From the NCBI GenBank assembly GCA_016712285.1, contig JADJRK010000001.1, positions 2,170,001 through 2,234,000 on the forward strand: a DNA stretch of 64,000 bases, in the 5' to 3' direction. The notes below the pieces were generated by a model that was given only the letters and a program-made list of their open reading frames with translations, searched no databases and had not been told where the DNA came from. Shown here piece by piece: positions 51,957 through 61,713 of the stretch. Origin of the DNA: Planctomycetota bacterium. Its GTDB lineage: Bacteria; Planctomycetota; UBA8742; UBA2392. The stretch's first letter is position 1. Each line of letters starts with the position of its first letter. A program made the translations under genes and the position numbers.

Positions 51957-53735
51957 CTACCCCAGTGGTTTCATCGGGTCGGCTTTGATTTCGTGGCGCG
52001 ATTGCTTCTTGGTGAAGCCCTTCAGGTTCACCTCGGTCTTGCCCTCTTTCAGGCCCGTCGCTGCTGCCGTTTCGCCGCTGACCACCACGCACCCGGGGTT
52101 GCCGGTGGCTTGCAGGCGCGCAGCGAGGTTCACACTGGCGCCGATGCACAGGTACTCCAGCTTGTGCTGGGTGCCCAGCAAGCCGACCAGCACGTCGCCG
52201 CTGGCCACGCCGGCGCGAATGCGCATCCCCCACTCTTCGCCAAAGCCGCGTGTGCGAATCAGGTTCACGCGCTCGATACGCGCGACCAGCGAGCGCGAGA
52301 AGTCCAGCGCGCGCTGTTCGTGGTTCGGCCCGCTGCACATGGCCACCAGCCCGTCGCCGTGGTGCTGCAACGGCTGCACGGAAAAGCGGCTGAACAGCGG
52401 CACGGCAAGTTCGTAGACACTGCCGACGGTGTCGAGAATTTCCTCGGGCGGCAGCGAGTTGAAGCGGTCCGTGAAGCTGACGAGGTCGCAGAAGATGCTG
52501 GAGATGTTTTCTTTGCGCGGTGCGAAGTCCTTGTCGCGGCTGTCGCCCAGAAAGCGCTCAAGGATGCGCTTCTGGAACTCGTCGGGTGCGGCTTCGCGGT
52601 ACACGCGGTCCACGCGGGCCACCATCAGCGGGTTGTTCAATTCCATCGCGACGTGCAGCGCAAGGTCAAGCTGCTCGACGCAGCGCTTCACGTCAGTCTT
52701 GGCAAGCTGCTCAGCCACGTGCAGGCGCGTGAGCACCTCGGCCTCAAGGGGCACGCCGGCGTCGTTGAACAGTTTTTCCATGTCGCCAAGCCAGTTGGCG
52801 CTTGTGCGCATGGCTGTGCTTGCGCTCGGGTCGCCGCCGGCAATGCGCCTGCGCCAGTACTCGAGCAGCGCCTTGTCCTGCGGCTCTTTCAGCGTCTCGG
52901 CGGCGAGCCCAAGCCAGCGGCCGGCGTTGCGGGTGTGCACGCGGGCGAGAATCAGCGCGCAGAAGCCGGCGAGATAGTGCTTGCTGTCGCCCAGCTCGTG
53001 CAGTTCGGCTTCGAGTTGTTCGGCCTCGACCTCGGCTTCCTTGAGATGCACGAGCTCAAGCAGGCCTTGCACCAGGTAGCTGCGGATGCGAATGCGGGTG
53101 AGCAGCGGCAGTTCCGGCAGCTTGAGTGTGCGGCGCGCGAACTCGGCGGCGCCGGCGCTGTTGCCAAGGTTGAACTCGAGCTGCACCAGGTTGCCCAGCG
53201 TGATGGCCTGGCCGACGACGTCGTTGCGCGCGGCCTTGAGCGCGGCGACGCGAACGAAGGTGCGGCGCGCCTCTCGCCAGGCCGATTGCCACATCAAGGC
53301 CTGGCCCAGCGAATCGAGAATCCAGTCGCGCGAGGGCGAGTCGTCGATCATGGAAAGCGCCATGTACAGCGCGGCTTCGGCTTCGAGGTGCTTGCGCGCC
53401 CGAATGCGGATCACGCCCAGTGTGTGCAGCGCGCGGGCGGCGGTGGCGGTGTCGGAGTCAAGCAGCCGCGAAGCCAGCGCCTCGCAGCGGTCTTCGAGCG
53501 CGTCGAGGTCCACCATGCCGCCGCGGCGCAGTTCAAGGCGCGTGGCGATCAGTTCGCGGACAGAGTGCCAGGGCGCGTCCAGGGTAGCGGGCAGGCTGGC
53601 AAGAAGCTGCCCGGCGCGATCCACATCAAACGAGTCCAGGGCCAACTGCGCACGGGCCAACAGCAAAGCGGGCCCATCCCCAAACCGCCCATCGTTGGAT
53701 TCACAAGACGACCACCACTCGCCGACAGAAGTCAT
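51957..53735 (-). CDS. TPR protein with C-terminal class III nucleotide cyclase domain
   Basis: 592 residues. Residues ~1-380 are helical TPR-like repeats. The cyclase domain (~405-590) has SIFCDLVSFTDRF (first metal Asp near 417), HHGDGLVAMC (second metal Asp near 461), and ASVNLAARL (transition-state Asn and Arg). The two substrate-specifying positions are unusual: four residues before the second Asp is Gln (Lys in adenylate cyclases) and Leu stands where Asp or Thr is expected after Tyr in EYLCIG. Catalysis may be intact with altered or lost base specificity. Last gene of the minus-strand run. No signal peptide. Confidence 0.85.
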   Translation of the reverse strand: MTSVGEWWSSCESNDGRFGDGPALLLARAQLALDSFDVDRAGQLLASLPATLDAPWHSVRELIATRLELRRGGMVDLDALEDRCEALASRLLDSDTATAARALHTLGVIRIRARKHLEAEAALYMALSMIDDSPSRDWILDSLGQALMWQSAWREARRTFVRVAALKAARNDVVGQAITLGNLVQLEFNLGNSAGAAEFARRTLKLPELPLLTRIRIRSYLVQGLLELVHLKEAEVEAEQLEAELHELGDSKHYLAGFCALILARVHTRNAGRWLGLAAETLKEPQDKALLEYWRRRIAGGDPSASTAMRTSANWLGDMEKLFNDAGVPLEAEVLTRLHVAEQLAKTDVKRCVEQLDLALHVAMELNNPLMVARVDRVYREAAPDEFQKRILERFLGDSRDKDFAPRKENISSIFCDLVSFTDRFNSLPPEEILDTVGSVYELAVPLFSRFSVQPLQHHGDGLVAMCSGPNHEQRALDFSRSLVARIERVNLIRTRGFGEEWGMRIRAGVASGDVLVGLLGTQHKLEYLCIGASVNLAARLQATGNPGCVVVSGETAAATGLKEGKTEVNLKGFTKKQSRHEIKADPMKPLG

Positions 53736-53817
53736 AGTGCAGAAGCTAGCAAAGTTTCATCCAGGAACCGATGGCTCAGTTGCGTTGGGGCGGCCCGCCT
53801 TCGACTCCTGCAATGAC

Positions 53818-54975
53818 CTACTTGGCTTCGAGTTTCTGCTTCAGCAGGGCTTCGCTGCCGCCTTTTACGACGTTGCCTTCGGGGTCGATCAGTACTGTGG
53901 TTGGGTAGGCCTGCACGCCGTAGTTGGTGGTGCTGGTCTTGGTGTTGTCCAGGACCACTGTGAACGGCAGGTTCTGGCCCCACTTCTTGATGATCCCCTT
54001 TTCCTCGAGCAGCTTGTCGAGCTTCTCGAACGTGTCCGCCCGCTGGTCGGGGTTGTGGATCGCGATGATCGCGAACTTGTCCTGCTGGTCTTTGTGCTCT
54101 TCCCAGAACTTCATCAGGGCCGGCAAACTGCGGCCTGTGCAGGGGCCTCACCAGAATCCCCAGAACTCGAGCAGCACCCAGCGCCCCTTGAACGTGTCCA
54201 GCGTGATCGGCTCAGGCTCGCCTTTGCGTGTCGCGATCTTGCCGACAATGTCTGACGGCAGGTTGCGCACGAAGTCAACGTTGATCGCCGGCGCCTTCTT
54301 GCCGTAATGCTTGGCCAGCGCCGTGATTTTCAGCGGGACGTCCAGCGTGACCGCCGTGCCCGCCAGCGTGCTGATCGCCGGTCGCGCGTACTGAAACGCT
54401 TCGCCGGCGCTGATCAGCGTGCTGTACTCGCCCACGGGCAGCAGCAGTTCAAACACGACTTTCCCCGGTGCCTTTTCGTCGGGGCCTTCGGCGGGCTCAG
54501 CGGTCAGGCGCGTGCTGCAAAGCCACACGGGCGGGGCTTTCCAGTAGACGTTGACGTAGCCGCCGGCTTCGGGTTCAAAGCCCTCGGCGCCAGCAAGCGT
54601 GCCCTTGACCGCGACCAGCGGTTGCAGCGTCAACTTCAGGTCTTTGAGCGCGTCGGCCTTCAAGATAGTGACCGCACCGAGCTTGCTGTCGGCGTCGCCG
54701 GCCTGGATGCGGTAGCTGCGCTGCGGCTGCTCGGGAAAGGTGCGGACAGTGAGCTTGAACTTGCCCTCGGCGTCAGACTTCGCGCCGCCGTTGGCGCTCC
54801 ACTTGCCGTCGTAGTTCCACATGTCGGCCACGGAGATTCCGGCCAGCGGCTTGCCGTCGGCGTCGAGCGTGATGCCGCTGACTTCGACATTCTCGAACTT
54901 CACAGCCGGACGTTCCTGCGCCTGCGCGGGCAGGAACAACAGGGTCAGCAAGGCAAGCGTAAGCACGGTTCGCAT
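53818..54975 (-). CDS. Candidate selenoprotein: exported thioredoxin-fold protein with UGPC active site
   Basis: 385 residues if UGA at 54148-54150 is read as selenocysteine. Signal peptide (MRTVLTLALLTLLFLPAQAQ). Residues ~25-130 resemble a carboxypeptidase-regulatory-like beta domain (VSGITLDADGKPLAGISVAD). From ~230 a TlpA/thioredoxin fold begins: GRWVLLEFWGFW-Sec276-GPC279-TGRSLPALMKFWEEHKDQQDKFAIIAIHNPDQ, then QAYPTTVLIDPEGNVVKGGSE. The frame stays open for 109 codons beyond UGA with all family features, and UGA replaces the first Cys of CGPC exactly. A hairpin follows (54118-54135). Other genes here end with UGA, so it is not a reassigned Trp codon. Alternative: a nonsense mutation of a Cys codon. 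It starts 3 bp after glyA. Confidence 0.85.
54118..54135 (-). promoter_or_regulatory. Candidate bacterial SECIS hairpin
   Basis: On the minus strand, 12 bases after the UGA: stem GGCCGCA / UGC-C-GGCC (one bulged C) with apical loop GUU, whose first base is 20 nt after the UGA. This fits the bacterial SECIS rule as I recall it (stem-loop 16-37 nt downstream, G in the first two loop bases). The hairpin also codes the conserved TGRSLPA region, so part of it may be chance. Confidence 0.5.
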
Positions 54976-54978
54976 GAG

Positions 54979-56190
<1,212 letters not shown>

Positions 56191-56230
56191 GGCAGGTCCT
56201 TCGGAATGTGGCCGGCCGCCGAGCCCGGCT

Positions 56231-57364
56231 TCACTCAAGTGCCGCAAACAACCGCTGTAGGTCGGCGCTGGTGTTATACCAGTGCGGCGCGATTCGCAAT
56301 ATTCCCTGCCTTGCCGACGCGGCGACCTTGGCCGCCGTCAGCCGGTCTGCGAGGTCCTCGGATGCAAGCTTGCCTTGGCGCCGGATGCTCACGATCTGGC
56401 TGCGGGATTCATCCGGCCAGTCGTCGCCGAACGTCGCAAAGCCCGCCGCCCGTGCGCGTTCGCGGGTTTCCTGCGCCAGCTTCGCCGTCGCCGCATGAAT
56501 GGCAGCCGGGCCGGTTTCGCGTTGCAGTTTGAGTGCCGCCTGTAAGGCATACACCTGGGGCATGGCCGGCGCGCCCAGCATGTAGCGCCGCGCGCCATCG
56601 GCGTGGGGTTGCTCGACGGCGTTGAAGTCAAAGGGGCGCGGCACGCTGTAGGTGGCGCGGCTGTGGGGTGCGACTTTGTCGATCGCGTCGGCCCGGATGT
56701 AAAGGACGCCGATCGAGTCGAGGCCGTTGAGGTACTTGCGGCTGGCAAAGGTCAGCGCGTCGGCGCCAAGAGCGTGCGCGTCCACCGCGTTGGCTCCGAT
56801 GGCCTGCACCGCATCAATGGCGCAGAACACGCCGCGCGCACGGCACGCGCGTGCCAGGCCTGCAACGTCAAGTTTGAAGCCGCTGCGAAAATCAACCCAG
56901 CTCGCAGCCACAAGGCGGGTGCGGGGCGTGATGGCGTCCACGAATGACTGCACGCTGCGCTGCCCGTTCTCGGGCTCGGGCAGGGTGGTGACCTGTACGC
57001 CGCGGCGAGCAAGGTCAAGCGCGGGGCGCACGACGCCGGGGTAGTCGCGCAGGTAGACGATGGCGTGGTCGCCCGGCTGCCAGTCGAGGCCGAGGGTAAC
57101 GCGGGTCAGCGCATCGGTGGCGTTGGCGAGCAACTGCACTTCGTCGCGAGCCGCGCCGATGAACGCGGCGAACTCGCTGTGGGTGTCTTCCCAGGTGCGT
57201 TCCCAATCCGCCCATGCGGTGACGCCCCGCGTGCAAAGACTGTCAATGTAGGCTTTGGCGGCAGCGGCGGCGGGCAGGCTGATCGGCCCGCGATAGGCGT
57301 TATTGAGGTACGCCCAGTCGGCTGTGACGGGAAACAGGCTCCGTGAATTGGATATATCGAGCAT
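56231..57364 (-). CDS. Class V aminotransferase (cysteine desulfurase / selenocysteine lyase superfamily)
   Basis: 377 residues. PLP fold type I: AYLNNAYRGPISLPAA at the N-terminus, ANATDALTRVTLGLDWQPGDHAIV, SWVDFRSGFKLDVAGLARACRARGVFCAIDAVQAIGA (cofactor Asp) and a Lys in FASRKYLNGLDSIGVLYI. There is no recognisable Cys in the mobile active-site loop region, so sulfur transfer is uncertain; kynureninase-, isopenicillin-epimerase- or lyase-like activities are alternatives. It heads glyA and the candidate selenoprotein (gaps 40 and 3 bp). A role in selenium delivery is a possibility, not a claim. Confidence 0.82.
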   Translation of the reverse strand: MLDISNSRSLFPVTADWAYLNNAYRGPISLPAAAAAKAYIDSLCTRGVTAWADWERTWEDTHSEFAAFIGAARDEVQLLANATDALTRVTLGLDWQPGDHAIVYLRDYPGVVRPALDLARRGVQVTTLPEPENGQRSVQSFVDAITPRTRLVAASWVDFRSGFKLDVAGLARACRARGVFCAIDAVQAIGANAVDAHALGADALTFASRKYLNGLDSIGVLYIRADAIDKVAPHSRATYSVPRPFDFNAVEQPHADGARRYMLGAPAMPQVYALQAALKLQRETGPAAIHAATAKLAQETRERARAAGFATFGDDWPDESRSQIVSIRRQGKLASEDLADRLTAAKVAASARQGILRIAPHWYNTSADLQRLFAALE

Positions 57365-57406
57365 CGGCGCATCCTAGCAAAGCGCGAGTCAATCGCGGCC
57401 CCGCAC

Positions 57407-58834
57407 TCAACGCCCGGTGCGGCGCAGATTGCCCCGGAACGTCGGCCAGCCGGTGCCTTTGCCCTTGAGCCTGATCGCCATCGCGACGCCATGGTTGCCC
57501 TTGAACTCGTCGGTGCTGGTGCCTTCGCCGATCACGAAGAAGACGTCCAGCGTGCCGTCGCCGTCGAAGTCCGCGATCACGGGCGCACTGCTGATGTCGT
57601 CATATGTCGAGCCCTTGCGGGGCGCTTCGTAGGTGAACGTCACTTCGCCGCTTTTGCCGTCGCGGGCGACCACGCTGCAGCCCACGAAGTACAGAACATC
57701 GAGGTCGCCATCGCCATCGGCATCGACGGGCGCGCAGCCGCGGTCCAGGCTGCCGCCAAGCTGCTTTGACCACACTTCGGTGCCATCTTCGGCGTTGAGC
57801 ACGTGCAGCTTGGTGCTGCCCAGCGCAAGTTCGTCGCGGCTGTCGCCGTCAAAGTCGGCGATCGTGATTGGCGCAAACAGGTACCCGCCAAGCTGCTTGT
57901 GCCAGCGTTGTTTGCCGCCGGCATCGAGCGCGTAGACGTCACCTTCGCAGGTTGCGGCGTAGACGGTCAGGCTGTCGCCGGCGCCGCTGACCGCCACACC
58001 GTGGTACATGCCCATGGACTTGGCGGTGCCGCGGGTTTCGAACTCCCACAGCGACGCGCCGTCTTTGCCGCTCAGGGCGTGGATTTTGCGGTCGCCGCGC
58101 CAGGTGGTGATGATCGCGTCGAGCACGCCATCGGCGTTGAGATCGGCCAGTACCGGCTCGCTCTGTATGCAGCCCTTGAAGCGGCGCTCCCAGACTTTCG
58201 CGCGCGTCTTGCCGTTGAAGCAGGTGATTGCGCCGTCGCCGTCGCGCTGCCACATGCTGCCGGCGAGCACCTCGACGATGCCATCGCCATCAAGGTCGGC
58301 CACCGCGGGCGGCGAATCAGTGCCGCTGGGCAATTGAAACACGCCCTTGGGTTTTCCGTCTGCGCCCAGGCAGTACAGCTTGCCGTATGCCGAATCGCCG
58401 GACAGCACCTCGGGTTTGCCGTCGCCGTCGAGGTCAGCCACAGCCACACTGGCATCCAGCGGGCCGCCATCGGACTTGTGCTTCCAGCGCACGTTGCCGG
58501 TGGCTGCCTCGACGCAATACAGGTGCTCGTCGCCGTAGTAGGTGCCGAAGATGATTTCGGGTTTGCCATCGCCATCGCCATCGACATCGACATCGGCGAC
58601 GTGGGCCGAGCCCTTCTGGTCGCTCTTGAGATCAAACTGCCACAAGACCGGGCCCGCGGAGGCGCCGCCAAGCTTCTTCTCAAGCGCCTCGACCCTTTTC
58701 TTCAAGTCGGCGTTCTCTTTCTCGAGCTCGCTGACCCGCTTCTCCAGCTTGCTGAGTCGGTCTTCGGGCGAATCCTGTGCAATGGCGAAACCGCCCACCA
58801 TCAGCAGCCAATAGATCGCAAGAAGTACGCGCAT
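57407..58834 (-). CDS. Secreted FG-GAP beta-propeller protein with coiled coil
   Basis: 475 residues. Signal peptide (MRVLLAIYWLLMVGGFAIAQ), then a heptad coiled coil (DRLSKLEKRVSELEKENADLKKRVEALEKKL, ~24-54), then an FG-GAP/PQQ-like propeller (VADVDVDGDGDGKPEIIFGTYYG, VADLDGDGKPEVLSGDS, VADLDGDGIVEVLAGS, LADLNADGVLDAIITTW, IADFDGDSRDELALGS, VDADGDGDLDVLYFVG, IADFDGDGTLDVFFVIG). The last blade ends FRGNLRRTGR. GAGGTG precedes the ATG at 58834. Probably a coiled-coil trimer or dimer with calcium-binding propeller heads. 42 bp upstream of the aminotransferase. Confidence 0.88.
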   Translation of the reverse strand: MRVLLAIYWLLMVGGFAIAQDSPEDRLSKLEKRVSELEKENADLKKRVEALEKKLGGASAGPVLWQFDLKSDQKGSAHVADVDVDGDGDGKPEIIFGTYYGDEHLYCVEAATGNVRWKHKSDGGPLDASVAVADLDGDGKPEVLSGDSAYGKLYCLGADGKPKGVFQLPSGTDSPPAVADLDGDGIVEVLAGSMWQRDGDGAITCFNGKTRAKVWERRFKGCIQSEPVLADLNADGVLDAIITTWRGDRKIHALSGKDGASLWEFETRGTAKSMGMYHGVAVSGAGDSLTVYAATCEGDVYALDAGGKQRWHKQLGGYLFAPITIADFDGDSRDELALGSTKLHVLNAEDGTEVWSKQLGGSLDRGCAPVDADGDGDLDVLYFVGCSVVARDGKSGEVTFTYEAPRKGSTYDDISSAPVIADFDGDGTLDVFFVIGEGTSTDEFKGNHGVAMAIRLKGKGTGWPTFRGNLRRTGR

Positions 58835-58921
58835 AGTCACCTCGGACAGGCAGCTTAGCAAAACCGGCGCAACAGGCCGACAGGGTTACCCAACAGCACG
58901 TGGCTACGGCATCGCCAAACA

Positions 58922-58948
58922 AAAGCCGCCGCATGTCGCGGCGGCTTT
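58922..58948. terminator. Hairpin terminator between convergent-facing units
   Basis: Perfect 11-bp stem AAAGCCGCCGC / GCGGCGGCTTT with a 5-base loop; on the minus strand it is followed by TTTTGTTT, 22 bp after the stop of the gene at 58971. A classical intrinsic terminator. Confidence 0.88.
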
Positions 58949-58970
58949 GTTGTGGATGTTGTGCTGACGC

Positions 58971-60401
58971 CTACAGCTTACGGCGCCGGCGCCAGGCAAG
59001 CAGGCCGAACAGGCCCATGATTGCCGGTGCCATCGGCGCAGCCGCGACGGTGCAACCACCGCCTCCGCCACCACCGCCGCCGCCACCACCGCCACCGCCT
59101 CCACCGCCGCCCGCCAGGACGTTGATCGTGAAGGTCGCATCAGTGAAAGATCCCAGCGTGTCCGTGACGCGAACGGTGACTACGTTTGCGCCCAGTGTTG
59201 CCGCGGCGCCCGCTGACAGGTTTGCCGTGACACTGCCAGCCGCGCTGACGGAGAAGCCGGTCACGGTGATGCCGACCGGCAATGGCGTCACTGCAGTAAC
59301 GACCAGGGCTGTCGCCGCGTCTTCCGCGTCGCCCACCGTTGCGATTGCTGTGTTCACGGGTGCTGCCGACATGACTACGTCGTGGGTTCCGCCCGCGGTG
59401 ATAGTCGGCGCGGTGTTGGTCACACCAGTGCCGTCCACGGTGAACGTGTACGGGTCTTCGTTGAAGTCCATGCCGTCGAGTGGCGCGCTGCCGGAGTCGA
59501 TCGTGACTGTAAAGCTGAACGCGAGCGTGCCCGTTGGGGTGACCAGAATGTCGAACGTCGTTGAGCCCGTGGTCGCAGCGACAGTCGCGGACGGCTGGAC
59601 GCTGACAGTTGCGGTGCAGTTCGACGTACCTGAGGTCACGACCGGCGTGGCGCCCGGTAGGTCAAGGATGTCGAGGCCGGTGTTGCGGATGGTGTAAGTG
59701 AACGTCTGGCCGCCCGTAGCGACGTTGCCGACTGGGTCGTTGCCGCCGCTGGCGATGCTTGTGGCTGAGGGACGCTGCACGTCCATCTCGGGGCCGTTGC
59801 CCACGATGTCGAGGATCATGTGGACCATCGAACCGGCAACGAGTGTGGCGATCGGAGTTGGAGTCGTCACGCCGCAGGCAGTGGAGGAAAGGTAAGTCGG
59901 GCTCGTCTCGCCGGCCGTGTTCGAGCCGGGAAAGAAGCCTGCGCCGGCAGCCTGACCGTCCAACACCGCAAACTGCACAATGATCGTGGAACCCGCGGCA
60001 AAACTCTGTGGCGTCGTTAGCGGAAACACCTGGATGCTGTTGTTGTAGGCGCCGGCGGACGGTTCCACCACGTTCTGGTCGGTGCCCACCTGCGTCATCG
60101 TTCCGGCCGGGAACGACGCGCCCGCATTCGAAAACAGGCGCAACACAAAGTTGTTTGGTGCACCACTCGTTGACTCAAATCCGACGCGAATGGCCTCAAC
60201 GCGGAAGGCTCCCGCGGGTTGGTACACGCGCCAGTATTGATTGTCCGCAGTTATGCCCCCCGCATTGCACGAAATGCCGTTGGCTGGAACGATTGTTGTG
60301 GAATCGGTGCAGTTTGTGAGGTGCGTCTGCGCCGCAACGCTGGTCGCAAGCACAGCGGCAGCCATTGCCAGCAGCCCTGCATACTTACCCTTGATGCTCA
60401 T
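58971..60401 (-). CDS. Exported protein with cadherin/Ig-like repeats and a poly-Gly-Cys-TM-Arg tail
   Basis: 476 residues. Signal peptide (MSIKGKYAGLLAMAAAVLATSVAAQ). Residues ~26-190 form a beta-sandwich, then a choice-of-anchor D-type segment (SGTSNCTATVSVQPSATVAATTG...FTVTIDSG) and a cadherin-like domain (APTITAGGTHDVVMSAAPVNTAIATVGDAEDAATALVVTAV). A run of about 24 Gly (59046-59115, CCGCC-type repeat DNA) precedes a Cys, a hydrophobic helix and RRRRKL. The GGGC-TM-RRRR ending matches the protein at 43810. GGGAGA precedes the ATG. Probably sorted to the cell surface. Confidence 0.87.
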   Translation of the reverse strand: MSIKGKYAGLLAMAAAVLATSVAAQTHLTNCTDSTTIVPANGISCNAGGITADNQYWRVYQPAGAFRVEAIRVGFESTSGAPNNFVLRLFSNAGASFPAGTMTQVGTDQNVVEPSAGAYNNSIQVFPLTTPQSFAAGSTIIVQFAVLDGQAAGAGFFPGSNTAGETSPTYLSSTACGVTTPTPIATLVAGSMVHMILDIVGNGPEMDVQRPSATSIASGGNDPVGNVATGGQTFTYTIRNTGLDILDLPGATPVVTSGTSNCTATVSVQPSATVAATTGSTTFDILVTPTGTLAFSFTVTIDSGSAPLDGMDFNEDPYTFTVDGTGVTNTAPTITAGGTHDVVMSAAPVNTAIATVGDAEDAATALVVTAVTPLPVGITVTGFSVSAAGSVTANLSAGAAATLGANVVTVRVTDTLGSFTDATFTINVLAGGGGGGGGGGGGGGGGGGGCTVAAAPMAPAIMGLFGLLAWRRRRKL

Positions 60402-60825
60402 TCTTGTCTCCCTTGGGAACTGTCAGGGCGCGCCCCCGGCGTGCCACTGCTCTTGCCTACTCCTGTGTTGCCGGCGCGCAATGCACCCACACGTCGCGCC
60501 TTGAATCGTGTACTGCGCAGGCCCAGCACTGAGACGGCTAAACTGCCGCATGGTGCCGGGCTTGCACTGCAACTCTCTTCTTTCTCATACCCGTCCTTGT
60601 TGGTCGGTGGAGAAAGCCAATCTTCGCCCATCGCGTTCGTCACCGACGTCTGTGCGTCCAGTGCGTACGTCGAACACGCCAGCACTATGCCTAAAGCAAG
60701 CACTTACATAGAACGCATACTACCCCAATTGGGAGTGAATCAGTCTATCGGCCAATATGTCGCATTACTACGGAATTGTGCCCCGTCCTTGGCTGCTTTG
60801 AGGCCCAAACCGCTGGTTGAACGCG
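60402..60825. other. Intergenic region without a confident gene
   Basis: About 420 bp. A 101-residue minus-strand frame starting with a GTG at 60703 looks signal-like (MLALGIVLACSTYALDAQTS) but lacks a ribosome-binding site and turns low-complexity. It probably holds the promoter of the gene at 58971. AT-rich stretch TAGTATGCGTTC around 60712-60725 (minus strand) could be part of a promoter. No repeats of the families seen elsewhere. Confidence 0.4.
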
Positions 60826-60853
60826 AAACGCCCCGGCTGCTGCCGGGGCGTTT
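60826..60853. terminator. Hairpin terminator after the lipoprotein gene
   Basis: Perfect 12-bp stem AAACGCCCCGGC / GCCGGGGCGTTT with a TGCT loop, 13 bp after the stop of the minus-strand gene at 60867. On that strand it is followed by CGCGTT, so the T-run is inside the stem. Confidence 0.8.
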
Positions 60854-60866
60854 GCTGGCGGCACGG

Positions 60867-61586
60867 CTACTTCGCTTCGGGCCACTTCAGGAAGGTATCG
60901 ACCTTTTCGTCGAAGTGCGCCTTCGTCACTTTCATCATCGTCTTGTCGTTCATGTCCATGCGGATCAGCTTGCTGAACCAGCCGTTCTTGGCGATCCAGG
61001 TCTTGGTCGTGTTGCCGCTGTCTTTCACGATGATGACTTCGCCGTCGAACTTCTTGCCGCCCATCTCGACGTTTGCGAAGTCTTCGCGAACCACGATGCC
61101 CGGGGCTTCACCCGCTTCGCCGGTACCGGCTTTCCATTCGGCGACCTTGATTTCCTTGGGCTCGGCGCCTTCTTTGCCGATCCACGCCTTCTTGACGTTG
61201 GGCTTGCCCGCGTCAGCCCAGGCATCGACCTGGTAGGCCAGCACTACGCCCTGCGCAGACAGGTTCTCAATGATGAACTCGCTTTTGCCCGGCTTGGCGA
61301 CGACCTGCCACTTGTCGGTGCTCTTGCCGGCGCCGAAGTCGCTTTCGACGTGCCACATCTGGCCGACGCTGACAGTTTCATGCAGCGCGACCCATGGTGA
61401 CGCCTTCTGCGTGCCGTTGAGGTACTGGTCGATCATCAATTGAGCAACGTCTGTTTCGGCGCCGCACGCGTTCTCGCCGCCACCACAACCGCCGGTGCCG
61501 CCGCCGCCACTGTTCTTGTCCGAAGTCTTGCACGCTGCCATCACGCCGACGAGCAGCAGTGCGAGCAGAAACACTGATTTGCGCAT
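60867..61586 (-). CDS. Hypothetical lipoprotein
   Basis: 239 residues. Lipobox VMAAC near residue 18 after a hydrophobic signal (MRKSVFLLALLLVGVMAAC), followed by a Gly/Cys-rich linker (SGGGGTGGCGGGENACG). The rest is a soluble, likely beta-rich domain (YLNGTQKASPWVALHETVSVGQMWHVESDFGAGKSTDKWQVVAKPGKSEFIIENLSAQG...). AGGAGT lies 8 bases before the ATG at 61586. No family recognised. Processed by LspA if real; function unknown. Confidence 0.82.
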   Translation of the reverse strand: MRKSVFLLALLLVGVMAACKTSDKNSGGGGTGGCGGGENACGAETDVAQLMIDQYLNGTQKASPWVALHETVSVGQMWHVESDFGAGKSTDKWQVVAKPGKSEFIIENLSAQGVVLAYQVDAWADAGKPNVKKAWIGKEGAEPKEIKVAEWKAGTGEAGEAPGIVVREDFANVEMGGKKFDGEVIIVKDSGNTTKTWIAKNGWFSKLIRMDMNDKTMMKVTKAHFDEKVDTFLKWPEAK

Positions 61587-61713
61587 GAATACACTCCTGG
61601 GTTTGGTCAACGGGCGCGTTTCTAGCAGGCGTGTTTCAAGGAATGGCCAAGACCGCGTTGGAACGAGTTAAAGCCGGTGGCGCGAAACGCCTGCCTCAGG
61701 CTAAAACGAAACC

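Noticed and set aside
54148..54150. UGA read as tryptophan (alternative genetic code) in the thioredoxin gene
   Set aside because: Many genes in the window end with UGA at their natural C-terminus (for example the Rieske gene and the WD40 gene), so UGA is a normal stop codon here.
60398..60703. A possible small secreted protein on the minus strand with signal-like start
   Set aside because: Starts with GTG without a ribosome-binding site, overlaps the 5' region of the next gene, and the sequence after the signal-like part is not protein-like.
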